NCBI GenBank assembly: GCA_964511065.1
Contig: CAZEEG010000002.1
Location: forward strand, 1-64,000
Length of the DNA: 64,000 bases
Source: CALBRZ01 sp964511065
GTDB taxonomy: Bacteria; Planctomycetota; Planctomycetia; Pirellulales; S012-138
Reading direction: 5' to 3'
Part shown: positions 55,588-64,000 of the stretch, piece by piece
Layout: every line of letters begins with the position of its first letter
Numbering within the stretch: position 1 is the first letter of the stretch
The notes under the pieces: generated by a model
Told to the model about the DNA's origin: nothing
The model's database searches: none
What the model saw: only the letters and a program-made list of their open reading frames with translations
Position numbers and translations under genes: made by a program

Positions 55588-55648
55588 TTGCCCGAGCTTC
55601 CAACGAATCCACTCTGAGCACAACGACAATCCCTGCTAAGGTCTTGCG
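55544..55648. repeat. Direct repeat pair of 32 bp
   Basis: Copies at 55544-55575 and 55617-55648 share 29 of 32 bases (AGCACAACGA.AATCCCTG.TAAGGTC). The second copy in reading direction lies in the small membrane ORF, the first upstream of it. Suggests a short local duplication. Confidence 0.8.
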
Positions 55649-55689
55649 GCGGTGGCTCATCGCACACAGCCTTTCGCTCAACCAAGTGT

Positions 55690-56913
55690 TCAGGCGGCAC
55701 CTTCCGTGGCCGTTGCTAACCGTAAGGCGATACAGCACGCCCGCTCAAAGGCGTCGATGTCCAGCTTTTCGTTCACCGTGTGAACGTTCATCTGGCCGCA
55801 GCCGAGCGTCACCGTGGGGATTCCCCGGGCGGTCATCCAGTTGGCATCCAGCCCACCGTTGATGACCACGCGATACGGTTCGCCGCCAATGGCCCGAACC
55901 GCCGTTTCGGCCGCCGCCACACAGGGGGCGTCGTCTGGCAGCAGAAAACTTTCGTAATCGAGTTGCCGTTCAACGGTCACATCGCCGTGTTCGCCGTCGA
56001 CGTTCGTCACTTCTTGGGCGGCCTTACGAAACGCTTCTTCGATGGTGTGGGCGATCTTGAGCCGGAAATCCGGGTCGTGGCTGCGAGCTTCCGCGCGGAT
56101 GTACAACCGATCGGTAACGACATTGGTGGCCGCGCCGCCTTGTACGACCCCGATATTGCTAGTGCCGTAGTTGCCTCCCTTGGCCACGGCACCGTGCCAG
56201 CCGCCCCGATGCAGTTCGGCAATGGCCAGGCCTGCGATTGCGACGGCACTGATCCCTTTTTCGGGCGCGCCGCCGGCATGGCTGGCGAGGCCCCGGACAG
56301 TGATTTGCAGGCGGTAGGCCCCGGTGGCGCCGATGGTGATCTTGTCGGGGTCGCTGCCGTCCCAGTTGAAAGCCAGCGACGGCTTGCCCAAAAGGCCCAG
56401 CGGCACGTACCGGGCGCCGTGCAAACCAACTTCTTCCTGCACGGGCCAGAAGAAGGTAAGCGGCGGATGGGGCAGACCTCGGCGAAGAATCTCCAGGGCC
56501 GTGTTCAAGATGACGGTGGCGCCGGCGCGGTCGTCGGCCCCCAGGCCGGTGGCCGGATTGGCCGATTCTATAAAGCCTCCGCGCCGCACGGGTTCGCAGC
56601 CCACGCACAAGGGAACCGTATCCACATGCGCCATCAGCAGTCGCCGCTTGCCGCGAAGCGTGCCGGGCAGTTTGAGAATCAGCCCTCCCGTTTCACCGCC
56701 GATGGGACTTTTCTCGGGAGTGTTGTCCACGACCAAAGCGTCCGGCGGCGCACCGGCGTGTTCCAGCTTCTGGCGAATGAAGCGAATCACCTTGCCTTCC
56801 TGGCCGCTGCTGCCGGGAATGGCCATCATTCGCGTGACCAGTTTCAATGCGGACGACAGGTTGGGGCGCGGGGCGGTTGTCTCGGCAGTGGCTCGGGCAG
56901 AAGTCTTTTTCAT
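55690..56913 (-). CDS. M20-family peptidase, PepT-like
   Basis: A 407-residue zinc metallopeptidase, likely an aminopeptidase acting on small peptides in the cytoplasm. Metal-binding and catalytic landmarks: AHVDTVP (ligand His with adjacent Asp), GLGADDRAG (bridging Asp), PVQEEVGLHGAR (catalytic Glu and ligand Glu) and NVHTVNE near the C-terminus (His ligand). A dimerisation-type insert is present (TGAYRLQITVRGLASHAGG..PEKG). The start MKKTSARATAE is polar and without a signal. It lies behind the small membrane ORF on the same strand. Confidence 0.9.
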   Translation of the reverse strand: MKKTSARATAETTAPRPNLSSALKLVTRMMAIPGSSGQEGKVIRFIRQKLEHAGAPPDALVVDNTPEKSPIGGETGGLILKLPGTLRGKRRLLMAHVDTVPLCVGCEPVRRGGFIESANPATGLGADDRAGATVILNTALEILRRGLPHPPLTFFWPVQEEVGLHGARYVPLGLLGKPSLAFNWDGSDPDKITIGATGAYRLQITVRGLASHAGGAPEKGISAVAIAGLAIAELHRGGWHGAVAKGGNYGTSNIGVVQGGAATNVVTDRLYIRAEARSHDPDFRLKIAHTIEEAFRKAAQEVTNVDGEHGDVTVERQLDYESFLLPDDAPCVAAAETAVRAIGGEPYRVVINGGLDANWMTARGIPTVTLGCGQMNVHTVNEKLDIDAFERACCIALRLATATEGAA

Positions 56914-57064
56914 AGGGAAGCGCTACACTCCTGAAAGCAAATCGAGGGACGGCGGATCCGCATGAATGTACCTTAGATGGCCAGGGCACCGCGACGGGCC
57001 GGCCCCAAGCGATGAACATTTCGATCGGCAAGGCCGCAGCAGCGACCAGCGGGCCATCAAGCCG

Positions 57065-58108
57065 TCAGTACTTACCGTCGCTCACATGGAACATGGTGGG
57101 CTTACCGAGCGTGGGGCGGCCTTCACGCACCCAATGGGCCACCAGGTCGTACAGTTCGTCGGGCCCCAACTCAGGAGGCCCAAACCAGGCCCGGCAGCGG
57201 CGAGCATCGGCAACCAAAGCACGCTCTCCCTCGTTGTCGGCAAACTTCGGCTGCACACCCAATCGCTTGCCCAATTCCAGGGCCACGTCGCGGACGCGGT
57301 GCCGCTCCACGCCGGTCACATTCAGCAGGGTTGCCGGGCTGGCCGCCTTGGCGAATGCGGCCAGGGCCACGGCATTGGCGTACCCTTGCCACACGAAGTT
57401 GAACTCAGGGACGGCCAGCGAAATCGTTTCCCCGGCCAGGATGGTTTTGGCCAGATCGACCAAGACACCGTATCGGGCCTCCACGGCATAGTTGAGCCGC
57501 AACAGGCAAACGCGAGTTCCGTGCCGACTACTGACAAACCGCAGCACGCCCTCGCGGCCCAATACGCTGGCCGCATACTCGCCCACCGGTCCGGTGGGAT
57601 CTGCCTCGCAGGGCGGAACCTGGCCTGCTCGGGTGAACGGGTATACGTTGCCGCTGCTGAAGCAGACGATCCGCGATTGCGCATACTGCTCAGCCATGAG
57701 GCCGGGCAGGTAGACGTTCATGGCCCAATACTGTCCCGGCAGATCATGCTTGCTGAATTTGTGGCCGAACAGGAACAGGACGTTTTCCACCTGCGGCAAC
57801 CGGCGACGGAAGGATTCATCGAGCAGGTCGCCGGCAATGGTTTCGATGCCCTCGGCCTGAAGTTCGTCTGCAATGGCCCCATCGGAAAAGCGCGAGACCG
57901 CGATGATCTGCAGGTCGCTTCGGCCTACCGCGTTGGCAGCACGGCGGGCGAGCCGTGCGAGACTGGGCCCCATCTTGCCGCCCGCCCCCAATAGCAGCAA
58001 ATCGCCTTGCATGTGGCGCATGGCATGTTGCGCCAGGCGGCCAGGCTGGGCCAAGAGATCTTCCAATTCGGCTTCAGAAGTTGGCTGGGGACGATCGGAA
58101 ACAGACAT
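57065..58108 (-). CDS. NAD-dependent epimerase/dehydratase-like protein
   Basis: A 347-residue Rossmann-fold protein of the extended SDR superfamily. The glycine-rich site reads LLLLGAGGKMGPSLARLA, and the segment IVCFSSGNVYPFTRAGQ corresponds to the SSxxVY catalytic Ser region; the Tyr-x-x-x-Lys is not clearly placed, with only GEYAASVLGREG in that position. So the YxxxK lysine may be missing and activity is uncertain. It carries a helical N-terminal extension (SEAELEDLLAQPGRLAQHAM). Start at 58108 is preferred; the upstream part of the open frame is unlike protein. Could act on a nucleotide sugar; not demonstrable. Confidence 0.75.
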   Translation of the reverse strand: MSVSDRPQPTSEAELEDLLAQPGRLAQHAMRHMQGDLLLLGAGGKMGPSLARLARRAANAVGRSDLQIIAVSRFSDGAIADELQAEGIETIAGDLLDESFRRRLPQVENVLFLFGHKFSKHDLPGQYWAMNVYLPGLMAEQYAQSRIVCFSSGNVYPFTRAGQVPPCEADPTGPVGEYAASVLGREGVLRFVSSRHGTRVCLLRLNYAVEARYGVLVDLAKTILAGETISLAVPEFNFVWQGYANAVALAAFAKAASPATLLNVTGVERHRVRDVALELGKRLGVQPKFADNEGERALVADARRCRAWFGPPELGPDELYDLVAHWVREGRPTLGKPTMFHVSDGKY

Positions 58109-59027
58109 CGAACGGTATTTCCACTTCAAGGAATCATTGGGGGCCAGAGCTGCCTCGGCCGCCCGCCATACCCCCCCTGCGAGGCCAACCCCGCATCCTT
58201 CGCAGTCACCCCAAACCAACAACTTTGGAGGTTGTGCCAGGGAAGCATGCAATTGCACGGACGGCTGCCGGGCCAGGCAACAAGTCACTGGCTTTCCGCC
58301 GGACCGATGTTGTAACACAAGTGGGAGGGATTCGCTTGTCCGCTATGGGGGAATCTGCCACCCAGTTTGCCGGGCGCAAACAGGCCCACTCAGTGGAGAA
58401 CCGTGCTCCCCATCGGGCCCAGTCGCCTGAGAAGCCCACGCTCCAGCAATCCCCCGAAGAGGACTAAACATGGCGGGATCAACAGGAGAAACGTAAGCGT
58501 GCCGGGAGTCAGCGCGATGGAAAGTTGTCCGAATGCGACAGGATGGCGGCATCCAAGCTATAGAAGCGTTATGCTAGCACGGTCCATCCGCGCGCTCGGC
58601 ACTGGGATGGCCCTGGCAACATGGGGGGAATGCGGTGCAACCGCCGCCAAGGTTACTGCCCGCGTGGGGGGCGCGGAGGGCACATAAACCCAGCCGCACG
58701 AGGGTGGGGGACGCAAGGCCGTGGCAGTGGCCGGTTTGCGGCCTCGGCAGCCATTTTGCAGCGAGGTCACTCGATGGCCAAGTGTCCGCCTGGAAGTGAA
58801 AACGGACCTTTTGGAAAAGAGGGGCGATTGCAACGCTAGCAAGTTCCACAAAATCCGTGTAAACCCTAGGGTTCCTGATGTGTGGCTGCTTTACAATTCC
58901 GTATTCGAAATGTGAAACTGGCGGAGCCGTCCCTGCCCCTCCTTAGCATGGGCTGGGATGCTTCGGGCTGCCCGATTCCACCACAACTTGCCCCACCAAC
59001 GCGTCGTTAGCTGCGTGGATCGTATAC
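58109..59027. other. 0.9 kb divergent region without a gene
   Basis: Overlapping short frames only. No ribosome site, family likeness, tRNA or palindrome of note. It separates the leftward epimerase-like gene from the rightward permease. Confidence 0.45.
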
Positions 59028-60230
59028 ATGCGTTTTGTCACCATCGTTTACCGCAATTTGCGCCGCCGCACTAGTCGCTCTACCCTCACCATTCTCGGGT
59101 TAGCGGTAGCGGTCGGCTGCGTGGTTTCCTTGGTAGGAATCGCCTGGGGATTCAAGCGCTCGTATTACCAGCTTTACGAGGGGCACGGGGTCGACATCAT
59201 CGTGATGCGGGCTGGAGGGGCCGACCCCCTCGCCAGTTCGATCGAGGAATCGGTCGTGGAGAAGATTCGTAATTTGCGGATTGGCTCGGCGTCGCCGATC
59301 CACGACGTCACGCCGCTGCTGATGGAAACCGTTGGTTTCCCCGAGCACAACATCTACAGCGCCGGCGTGCAGGGGTTCCCGGCCGATTCCCGCGTGTTGA
59401 GCGATGTACGCATTGTCTCGGGCCGCGCGCTGCAAGAGGGCGACAGCGCGGTTGCGATGCTGGGGAAGACGCTGGCCGCCAACATGAAAAAGTCGGTCGG
59501 CGATGAGCTCGCGATCTCCGGCAGCACCGTCCGTGTAATCGGTATTTTCGAGACATCCAACGTTTACGAAAACGGCGCTATGTTCGTGCCGATTCAATAC
59601 TTACAGGATTTGATGTTCCGCCAGAACCAGGTGACCTGGATCAACTTGTCGGTCAAGAATCCGGACGAATTCTCGGCCGGCACGCTGACCGACGAGCAGC
59701 AGGGCTGGACCAAGGCTCAATGGGTGCAGGCAACCTGCGAGGCCATCGAGGCGATGGAGCTGGGCGAGGGCCAGATGCTTTCGGCCCAAGCCACTGACGA
59801 TTTCATTCAGTCCGACGTTCGGATCAAGGCCGCCGGCGCCATGGCTTGGCTGACATCGTTCATCTCCATTCTGGTCGGCACCATCAGCATGATGAACACC
59901 ATGGTGATGTCGGTCTTCGAACGCACCGGCGAAATCGGGATTCTCCGCGCCGTTGGCTGGAGGCGTTTCCGCGTGGTGCGGATGATCCTGCTTGAGGCCC
60001 TGCTGCTGTCGCTCACCGGAGCCGTGCTGGGAGCCTTGGGAGCGTTGGGACTCACCTGGACGCTGGGCCAGTTGCCCGCCGTGAACGGCGCCATCGACAC
60101 CCGCATCGATCCGCTGGTTGTCGTGGTAGGCTTCGTGATCGCGGTGGTAATTGGCCTGTTTGGAGCCGCCTACCCGGCCTTCCGCGCCAGTAAGTTGATG
60201 CCGACCGTCGCCCTGCGGCATGGAGATTAA
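59028..60230 (+). CDS. MacB/FtsX-type ABC transporter permease
   Basis: A 400-residue inner-membrane protein with the FtsX/MacB layout: one helix at the N-terminus (about 18-40), a large periplasmic domain (MacB_PCD-like, about 45-260), then three helices in the C-terminal FtsX domain with MNTMVMSVFERTGEIGILRAVGWRR as the coupling helix and a final AAYPAFRASKLMPTVALRHGD, the classic ending. It works with an LolD/MacB-type ATPase to move lipoproteins, peptides or lipids. None is adjacent; the nearest such ATPase is at 38763. No clear promoter. Confidence 0.9.
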   Translation: MRFVTIVYRNLRRRTSRSTLTILGLAVAVGCVVSLVGIAWGFKRSYYQLYEGHGVDIIVMRAGGADPLASSIEESVVEKIRNLRIGSASPIHDVTPLLMETVGFPEHNIYSAGVQGFPADSRVLSDVRIVSGRALQEGDSAVAMLGKTLAANMKKSVGDELAISGSTVRVIGIFETSNVYENGAMFVPIQYLQDLMFRQNQVTWINLSVKNPDEFSAGTLTDEQQGWTKAQWVQATCEAIEAMELGEGQMLSAQATDDFIQSDVRIKAAGAMAWLTSFISILVGTISMMNTMVMSVFERTGEIGILRAVGWRRFRVVRMILLEALLLSLTGAVLGALGALGLTWTLGQLPAVNGAIDTRIDPLVVVVGFVIAVVIGLFGAAYPAFRASKLMPTVALRHGD

Positions 60231-60761
60231 CAAACATCCAAAGGAGACAGATTAGCAGGCGCTAAGAGGATGAGCCGTGTTGGGAGCAGGCCAGAGGCGA
60301 TGGCCGCCAGGGAACACCCATTCCATGGGCCTTTTCCAGGGTGAGCCATTGCGGTTCATTTGGGGACCATCCCTACCGGAGGGATCCGCATGACCCGCCG
60401 CACACGATCCAGGCATGTTCGCCTGCCAGCGTGCGAAAGAAATGCTCCCTCACTTGATGGATTGCCGCCTTCACTCTTAGCACCACAGCCCAGTACAGCA
60501 TCGACACCGTCGTAGCGTGCACTGCCTAAACAGGCGCCAACAACACAAGCCCGTTACACTCAGACATCCCGCCAGGGCCAGTATCGCCGGCGCACGCCGC
60601 GCCGCTGCTGGGGAATCGTATCGGAGTCCAGATCAAGGCACGATCAGGAAGGTCGCGTTTGTTTGCCACGGAAATGCCTCCCGGGAACGCGCGGGAGTGC
60701 AGGTGGTCGAACCCAATAGAGGGCCGCGCGAACCATGCACAACGCTGAAGGATCGTCGTTC
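60231..60761. other. Spacer before the FAAL fusion gene
   Basis: 531 bases with no supported gene. AAGGA at 60748-60752 is the ribosome site for the start at 60762. Confidence 0.45.
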
Positions 60762-63700
60762 ATGAACTCACGCCAGTATGCCGCTTCGCCCAGCGAAGGT
60801 GCCGCGAACCTGATCGAGGTCTTTCGCCGCCGCGTTGCCGAACAGCCCGATGATCTGCTGTATACCTTCCTCCACGATGACGAGGGCCAGATAAGCCGCC
60901 GGACCTACGGCCAGATCGATCGCGAGGCCCGCGCGATTGCCTGCCGTTTGCAGCAACTTGGCCTGCAAGGACAACGGGCGCTGTTGATTTACGACCCTGG
61001 CTTGGAGTTCACCACGGCCCTGGTAGGCTGCCTGTATGCGGGCGTGATCGCCGTACCGGCTTATCCGCCCGATCCCATGCGCAGCCACCGCGTGATCCCG
61101 CGTTTGCAGTCCATCGCGACCAATGCCCAAGGCACCGTGCTTTTGACGTCCAGGAGCCTTGCGGAATGGGCCGAGGGCCTGTTCAGCCGGCTGGATGGGA
61201 TCGAAGCCGTACTGGCCACCGACGAGATCGACCTGGCCCTGGCCGAGCAGTGGCAACAACCGCCCACCGATCGCGACACGGTGGCCATTCTCCAATACAC
61301 CTCGGGCTCCACCGGCGCACCGCGAGGCGTGGTGATCGACCATGGCAACCTGATTGCCAACCTCTCGCAGATTCACATGCTGCTGCACGATGAAACCAAC
61401 GTGCTCTGCAGTTGGCTGCCGCCGTATCACGACATGGGCCTGATGGGCCACCTGCTCAGTTGGCATAGCGCGCGGCATATCGTATTCTTGTCCCCCCTGG
61501 CGTTCTTCCAGCGGCCGGTGCGCTGGCTGCGGACCTTTGCCGACTACGGGGTTACGTGCAGCGCTGCGCCGGATTTTGCCTTCGACCACTGCATCCAAAA
61601 GGTCAGCGCCGAGGATCGTGCAACGCTCGACCTGAGCAACTGGCAAGTGGCCCTCAACGGCGCCGAAATGATCCGGCCGGAAACCCTGGAACGGTTCCTG
61701 GAAGTCTTCGGCCCCTGCGGCATGCGGCGCGAAGCCTTCTATCCCAGCTACGGGATGGCCGAGGGCACCGTGATGGTGTCCGGCGGCGTTCGCAGCGCAC
61801 CGTACATCACCAAGACCGTCGATCTCACCGCCCTGAGTGAGAATCGCGTAGTCGAAGTCGACGCCGATGCGGACAACGCCCGCACCTTCGTTGGTTGCGG
61901 AAATGCAGTCCCCGGTGGAAAAGTCATCATCGTCGATCCCGATTCGCTCCAGCGGTTGCCCGACGGCGAAGTGGGCGAAATCTGGACCGCTGGCCCCAAC
62001 GTGGCCCGCGGCTACTGGAACAACCCGGAAGCCACCGAGGAACGGTTCCGCGCCTTCACCGCCGATGGCGACGGCCCGTATCTCCGCACGGGCGACATGG
62101 GATTCTTGGATCAAGGCGAGGTCTTCGTCACGGGCCGGTTGAAGGACGTAATCATTGTCTGGGGCCGTAACCATTACCCGCAGGATATTGAGCAAACGGT
62201 CGAGAGCATCCATCCCGACCTCAAGCGGTATGGCGCGGCCGTGTTCAGCGCGGAGATTGAAGGCCGCGAACGTGTAGTGCTGGTGCAGGAGATTCGCCGC
62301 CCGCAAAAGCATGACCTGGACAAGCTGCTGGAGGACATCCGCAACGAGGTCGCCGCCGAGCATCAAATTCCGCTGGACGTGATCGTGCTGATCAAGTTGG
62401 GCGAGTTGCCCAAGACCTCCAGCGGCAAGATTCAGCGGAGCATCGCGAGGGAACAGTTCCTGGCCGGTGCACTGGACGAAGTGGCGCGCTGGGAAGGCGA
62501 GTTCAAGCCGATCCGATTGCCCAAACCCGAGGAGTACGTCGCCCCCAGCACCGCCACCGAGAAGATTCTGGCAGAAGTGTGGCAGGAGGCGTTGGGCGTG
62601 GATCGTGTCGGCATCCACGACAATTTCTTTGACTTAGGGGGCCATTCGCTGCTGGCCACGCAGTTGGCGACGCGGCTGGCACCCCATTTCCAGATCGAAG
62701 TTCCGCTGCGCGACGTGTTCGAGCGGCCGACCATCGCCGCACTGGCCGAGTATATCGACCAGGCGATGGGGAAGCGTGCCGGCGGCGCGGCCTCCATGCC
62801 CCGGGGATCGCAGGGCCAGAACGGTGAAACACGGCGCCAGAATGGTGAAGCACCCGGCCACCATGGTGAAATGCCGGGCCTCGATCACGCGCACGATCCG
62901 CTGGATGACATCCTGGCCGCCGTTGAGAACATGAGCGACGAAGAGGCGCAGCAGAAACTGGTCGAGATCGATCCCAGCATCGCGCCGCGGCACCATGAGT
63001 ACCTGATCATCGGGGCAGGCCCCGGCGGCTTGCAGTTGGGTTATTTCCTCCAGGCGGCCGGACGCGACTACTGCATCCTGGAACGCGAAGCACAGGCGGG
63101 TTCGTCGTTCCAGAAGTTCCCCCGCCACCGCCGGTTGACCTCCATCAACAAGGTCTTTACCGGGTACGACGACAACGAGATCAACCTGCGTTGGGACGGC
63201 AACTCGCTACTGGCCGACGACAGCGGCCCTCTGCTGAAAGACTTCACCAAGGAGTTCTACCCGCCGGCCGATGCCGTGGTGGAATACCTCAACGAGTACA
63301 CCCAGCGCTACGAATTGAACGTACGGTATCAGACCAACGTCCGCCGCATCAGCCGCGATGGAGGCATCTTCCGCGTGGTGGACGACCTGGGCCGGGTTCA
63401 TACCTCGCGTGTCTTGGTGCTGGCTACCGGCGCCTCGCTCCCGTATCGGCCCAACATTCAAGGCATCGAACTGGCCGAAGATTACACGGAGATGTCGCTG
63501 GATTGCGACGATTACGTCGGGCAGCGGGTTCTGATCCTGGGTAAGGGAAACGCAGCGTTTGAAACGGCGAACCATCTGCTCGGCGTGGCTTCGCAGATTC
63601 ACCTGATCGGTCCCCATCCCGTAAAGCTGGCCTGCAATACGCACCACCTGGGCGACTTGCACTCGGTCAATGGCGGCCTGCTGGATACCTGCCTGCTCAA

Positions 63701-64000
63701 CCAGCAGAACGCGCTGCTGGATGCTCAACTGGTCAAGCTGGCGCAGCGCGACGACAAGATCGTGGCCACCGTGTCCCAACTCCACGCCCGAGGCGAAGTG
63801 GAAGAACTGGAATACGACCGCGTGCTTTGCTGCACGGGCTTCCGGTTCGACGACAGCCTCTTCGACGAATCGTGCATTCCGGCCACGGCGATCACGGGCC
63901 GCTTCCCGGCCCAGACGGCCGCCTGGGAATCGACCAATGTACCCAACCTGTATTTCGCGGGTACGTTGATGCAGATGCGTGATTTCCAAGCGAAGCAAAG
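60762..64000 (+). CDS. Fatty acyl-AMP ligase / carrier protein / flavoprotein monooxygenase fusion (cut by edge)
   Basis: The 1079 residues in the window are open to the right edge. Residues 1-580 are an AMP-forming ligase of the FAAL type: YTSGSTGAPRG (179-189), WLPPYHDMGLMGHLL, YPSYGMAEGTVMVSGG and VTGRLKDVIIVWGRNHYPQD. About 595-665 is a carrier domain with DNFFDLGGHSLLA; S629 is the phosphopantetheine site. Residues 685-706 are a repetitive linker (three 7-residue units), then a helical segment LDDILAAVENMSDEEAQQKL. From 747 a Rossmann flavin domain begins (LIIGAGPGG), with LVLATGAS and VLILGKGNAAFE, as in flavin-dependent monooxygenases. A reading: activate a fatty acid as acyl-AMP, load it on the carrier, then oxidise it. 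Start 60762 follows AAGGA; 60735 is an in-frame alternative. Confidence 0.85.
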   Translation, partial: MNSRQYAASPSEGAANLIEVFRRRVAEQPDDLLYTFLHDDEGQISRRTYGQIDREARAIACRLQQLGLQGQRALLIYDPGLEFTTALVGCLYAGVIAVPAYPPDPMRSHRVIPRLQSIATNAQGTVLLTSRSLAEWAEGLFSRLDGIEAVLATDEIDLALAEQWQQPPTDRDTVAILQYTSGSTGAPRGVVIDHGNLIANLSQIHMLLHDETNVLCSWLPPYHDMGLMGHLLSWHSARHIVFLSPLAFFQRPVRWLRTFADYGVTCSAAPDFAFDHCIQKVSAEDRATLDLSNWQVALNGAEMIRPETLERFLEVFGPCGMRREAFYPSYGMAEGTVMVSGGVRSAPYITKTVDLTALSENRVVEVDADADNARTFVGCGNAVPGGKVIIVDPDSLQRLPDGEVGEIWTAGPNVARGYWNNPEATEERFRAFTADGDGPYLRTGDMGFLDQGEVFVTGRLKDVIIVWGRNHYPQDIEQTVESIHPDLKRYGAAVFSAEIEGRERVVLVQEIRRPQKHDLDKLLEDIRNEVAAEHQIPLDVIVLIKLGELPKTSSGKIQRSIAREQFLAGALDEVARWEGEFKPIRLPKPEEYVAPSTATEKILAEVWQEALGVDRVGIHDNFFDLGGHSLLATQLATRLAPHFQIEVPLRDVFERPTIAALAEYIDQAMGKRAGGAASMPRGSQGQNGETRRQNGEAPGHHGEMPGLDHAHDPLDDILAAVENMSDEEAQQKLVEIDPSIAPRHHEYLIIGAGPGGLQLGYFLQAAGRDYCILEREAQAGSSFQKFPRHRRLTSINKVFTGYDDNEINLRWDGNSLLADDSGPLLKDFTKEFYPPADAVVEYLNEYTQRYELNVRYQTNVRRISRDGGIFRVVDDLGRVHTSRVLVLATGASLPYRPNIQGIELAEDYTEMSLDCDDYVGQRVLILGKGNAAFETANHLLGVASQIHLIGPHPVKLACNTHHLGDLHSVNGGLLDTCLLNQQNALLDAQLVKLAQRDDKIVATVSQLHARGEVEELEYDRVLCCTGFRFDDSLFDESCIPATAITGRFPAQTAAWESTNVPNLYFAGTLMQMRDFQAKQ
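62816..62878 (+). repeat. Three imperfect 21-bp tandem repeats inside the fusion gene
   Basis: Units 62816-62836, 62837-62857 and 62858-62878 share the CCA...GGTGAA core. They encode QNGETRR, QNGEAPG and HHGEMPG in the linker between carrier and flavin domains, so linker length may vary between strains by slippage. Confidence 0.7.

Noticed and set aside
60768..62618. A 616-codon minus-strand frame across the ligase region
   Set aside because: Antisense to strong FAAL motifs; no domain likeness and an unusual composition.
1..64000. tRNA genes
   Set aside because: No cloverleaf with a GGTTCGAATCC-like T-arm was found by eye. A covariance search would settle it.
1..64000. Excess of the octamer GCGATCGC
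   Set aside because: Several copies occur (for example near 9485, 15278, 35867, 40458, 44283, 47857, 51404), most inside genes. The count can be explained by GC-rich codon use (Ala-Ile/Arg-Asp/Ser-Pro combinations), not a HIP1-like signal.

Overview
The window looks like a chromosomal stretch from a high-GC planctomycete, most likely of the Pirellulales/Planctomycetia type. The evidence is a set of families concentrated in that phylum: a DUF1559 protein, a DUF1501 protein with a twin-arginine-like leader, a Tat-exported Gfo/Idh/MocA oxidoreductase, two PQQ-type beta-propeller proteins, a DUF4838 glycan-associated protein, a secreted protein built on a repeated 'VPVT..R.E' motif, a stand-alone RNA polymerase alpha-CTD protein, and a receptor-like protein with a kinase fold, membrane segment and large outer domain. 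Intergenic spaces are long and strands alternate often. Two runs of exactly 100 N (26838-26937 and 39856-39955) show that this is a draft scaffold. I found no rRNA, tRNA, CRISPR array, complete insertion sequence or phage module.

Layout. 1-4186, minus strand: the 5' end of ileS (eukaryote-like type), a DUF1559 protein and a membrane-anchored coiled-coil protein. 5064-9277, plus strand: comEC and a Tat-exported oxidoreductase. 9504-12049: mostly minus-strand small genes (secreted repeat protein, DUF309, Bax-inhibitor-1 family) plus a plus-strand Trm112-like protein. 12475-19669, plus strand: a polytopic GT-C-like protein, a methyltransferase, an alkaline-phosphatase-superfamily enzyme and a secreted kinesin-light-chain-type TPR protein. 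19784-29610: exported hydrolases, a PQQ propeller, a DUF4838 protein, a DUF4105 protein and two neighbouring exported thioredoxin-fold proteins that end at a strong terminator. 29882-36576, minus strand: a two-gene unit encoding a predicted pseudokinase receptor and a zinc-ribbon/membrane/STN-like protein. 37756-47622: lspA, a LolD-like ATPase, a PQQ propeller whose 5' end lies in the second gap, purine nucleoside phosphorylase, a small putative DNA-binding protein, a CPBP-family protease, DUF2617, a GT4 glycosyltransferase and the alpha-CTD protein. 48336-60230: a Cys-rich exported protein with an RcpC/CpaB-like domain, DUF1501, an NtrC-type regulator, a Dabb protein, a tiny membrane ORF beside a duplicated segment, an M20 peptidase, an epimerase-like protein and a MacB/FtsX-type permease. 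60762-64000, plus strand and cut by the edge: a fatty acyl-AMP ligase, carrier protein and flavoprotein monooxygenase in one chain.

How the genes relate. Much of the content acts outside the cytoplasm or at the envelope: secretion by Sec, Tat and lipoprotein routes, LspA, export ATPase and permease, surface glycan enzymes, redox proteins and DNA uptake. The most distinctive items are (i) the pseudokinase and zinc-ribbon pair, in which both proteins run from a cytoplasmic N-terminal module through one membrane segment to a secretin/TonB-short-like C-terminal domain, (ii) the fused FAAL-ACP-flavoprotein at the right edge, and (iii) the free alpha-CTD protein that keeps the DNA-contact residues. 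Functional links beyond adjacency are inference. Several starts differ from the longest open frame; they were chosen from ribosome binding sites and signal peptides.
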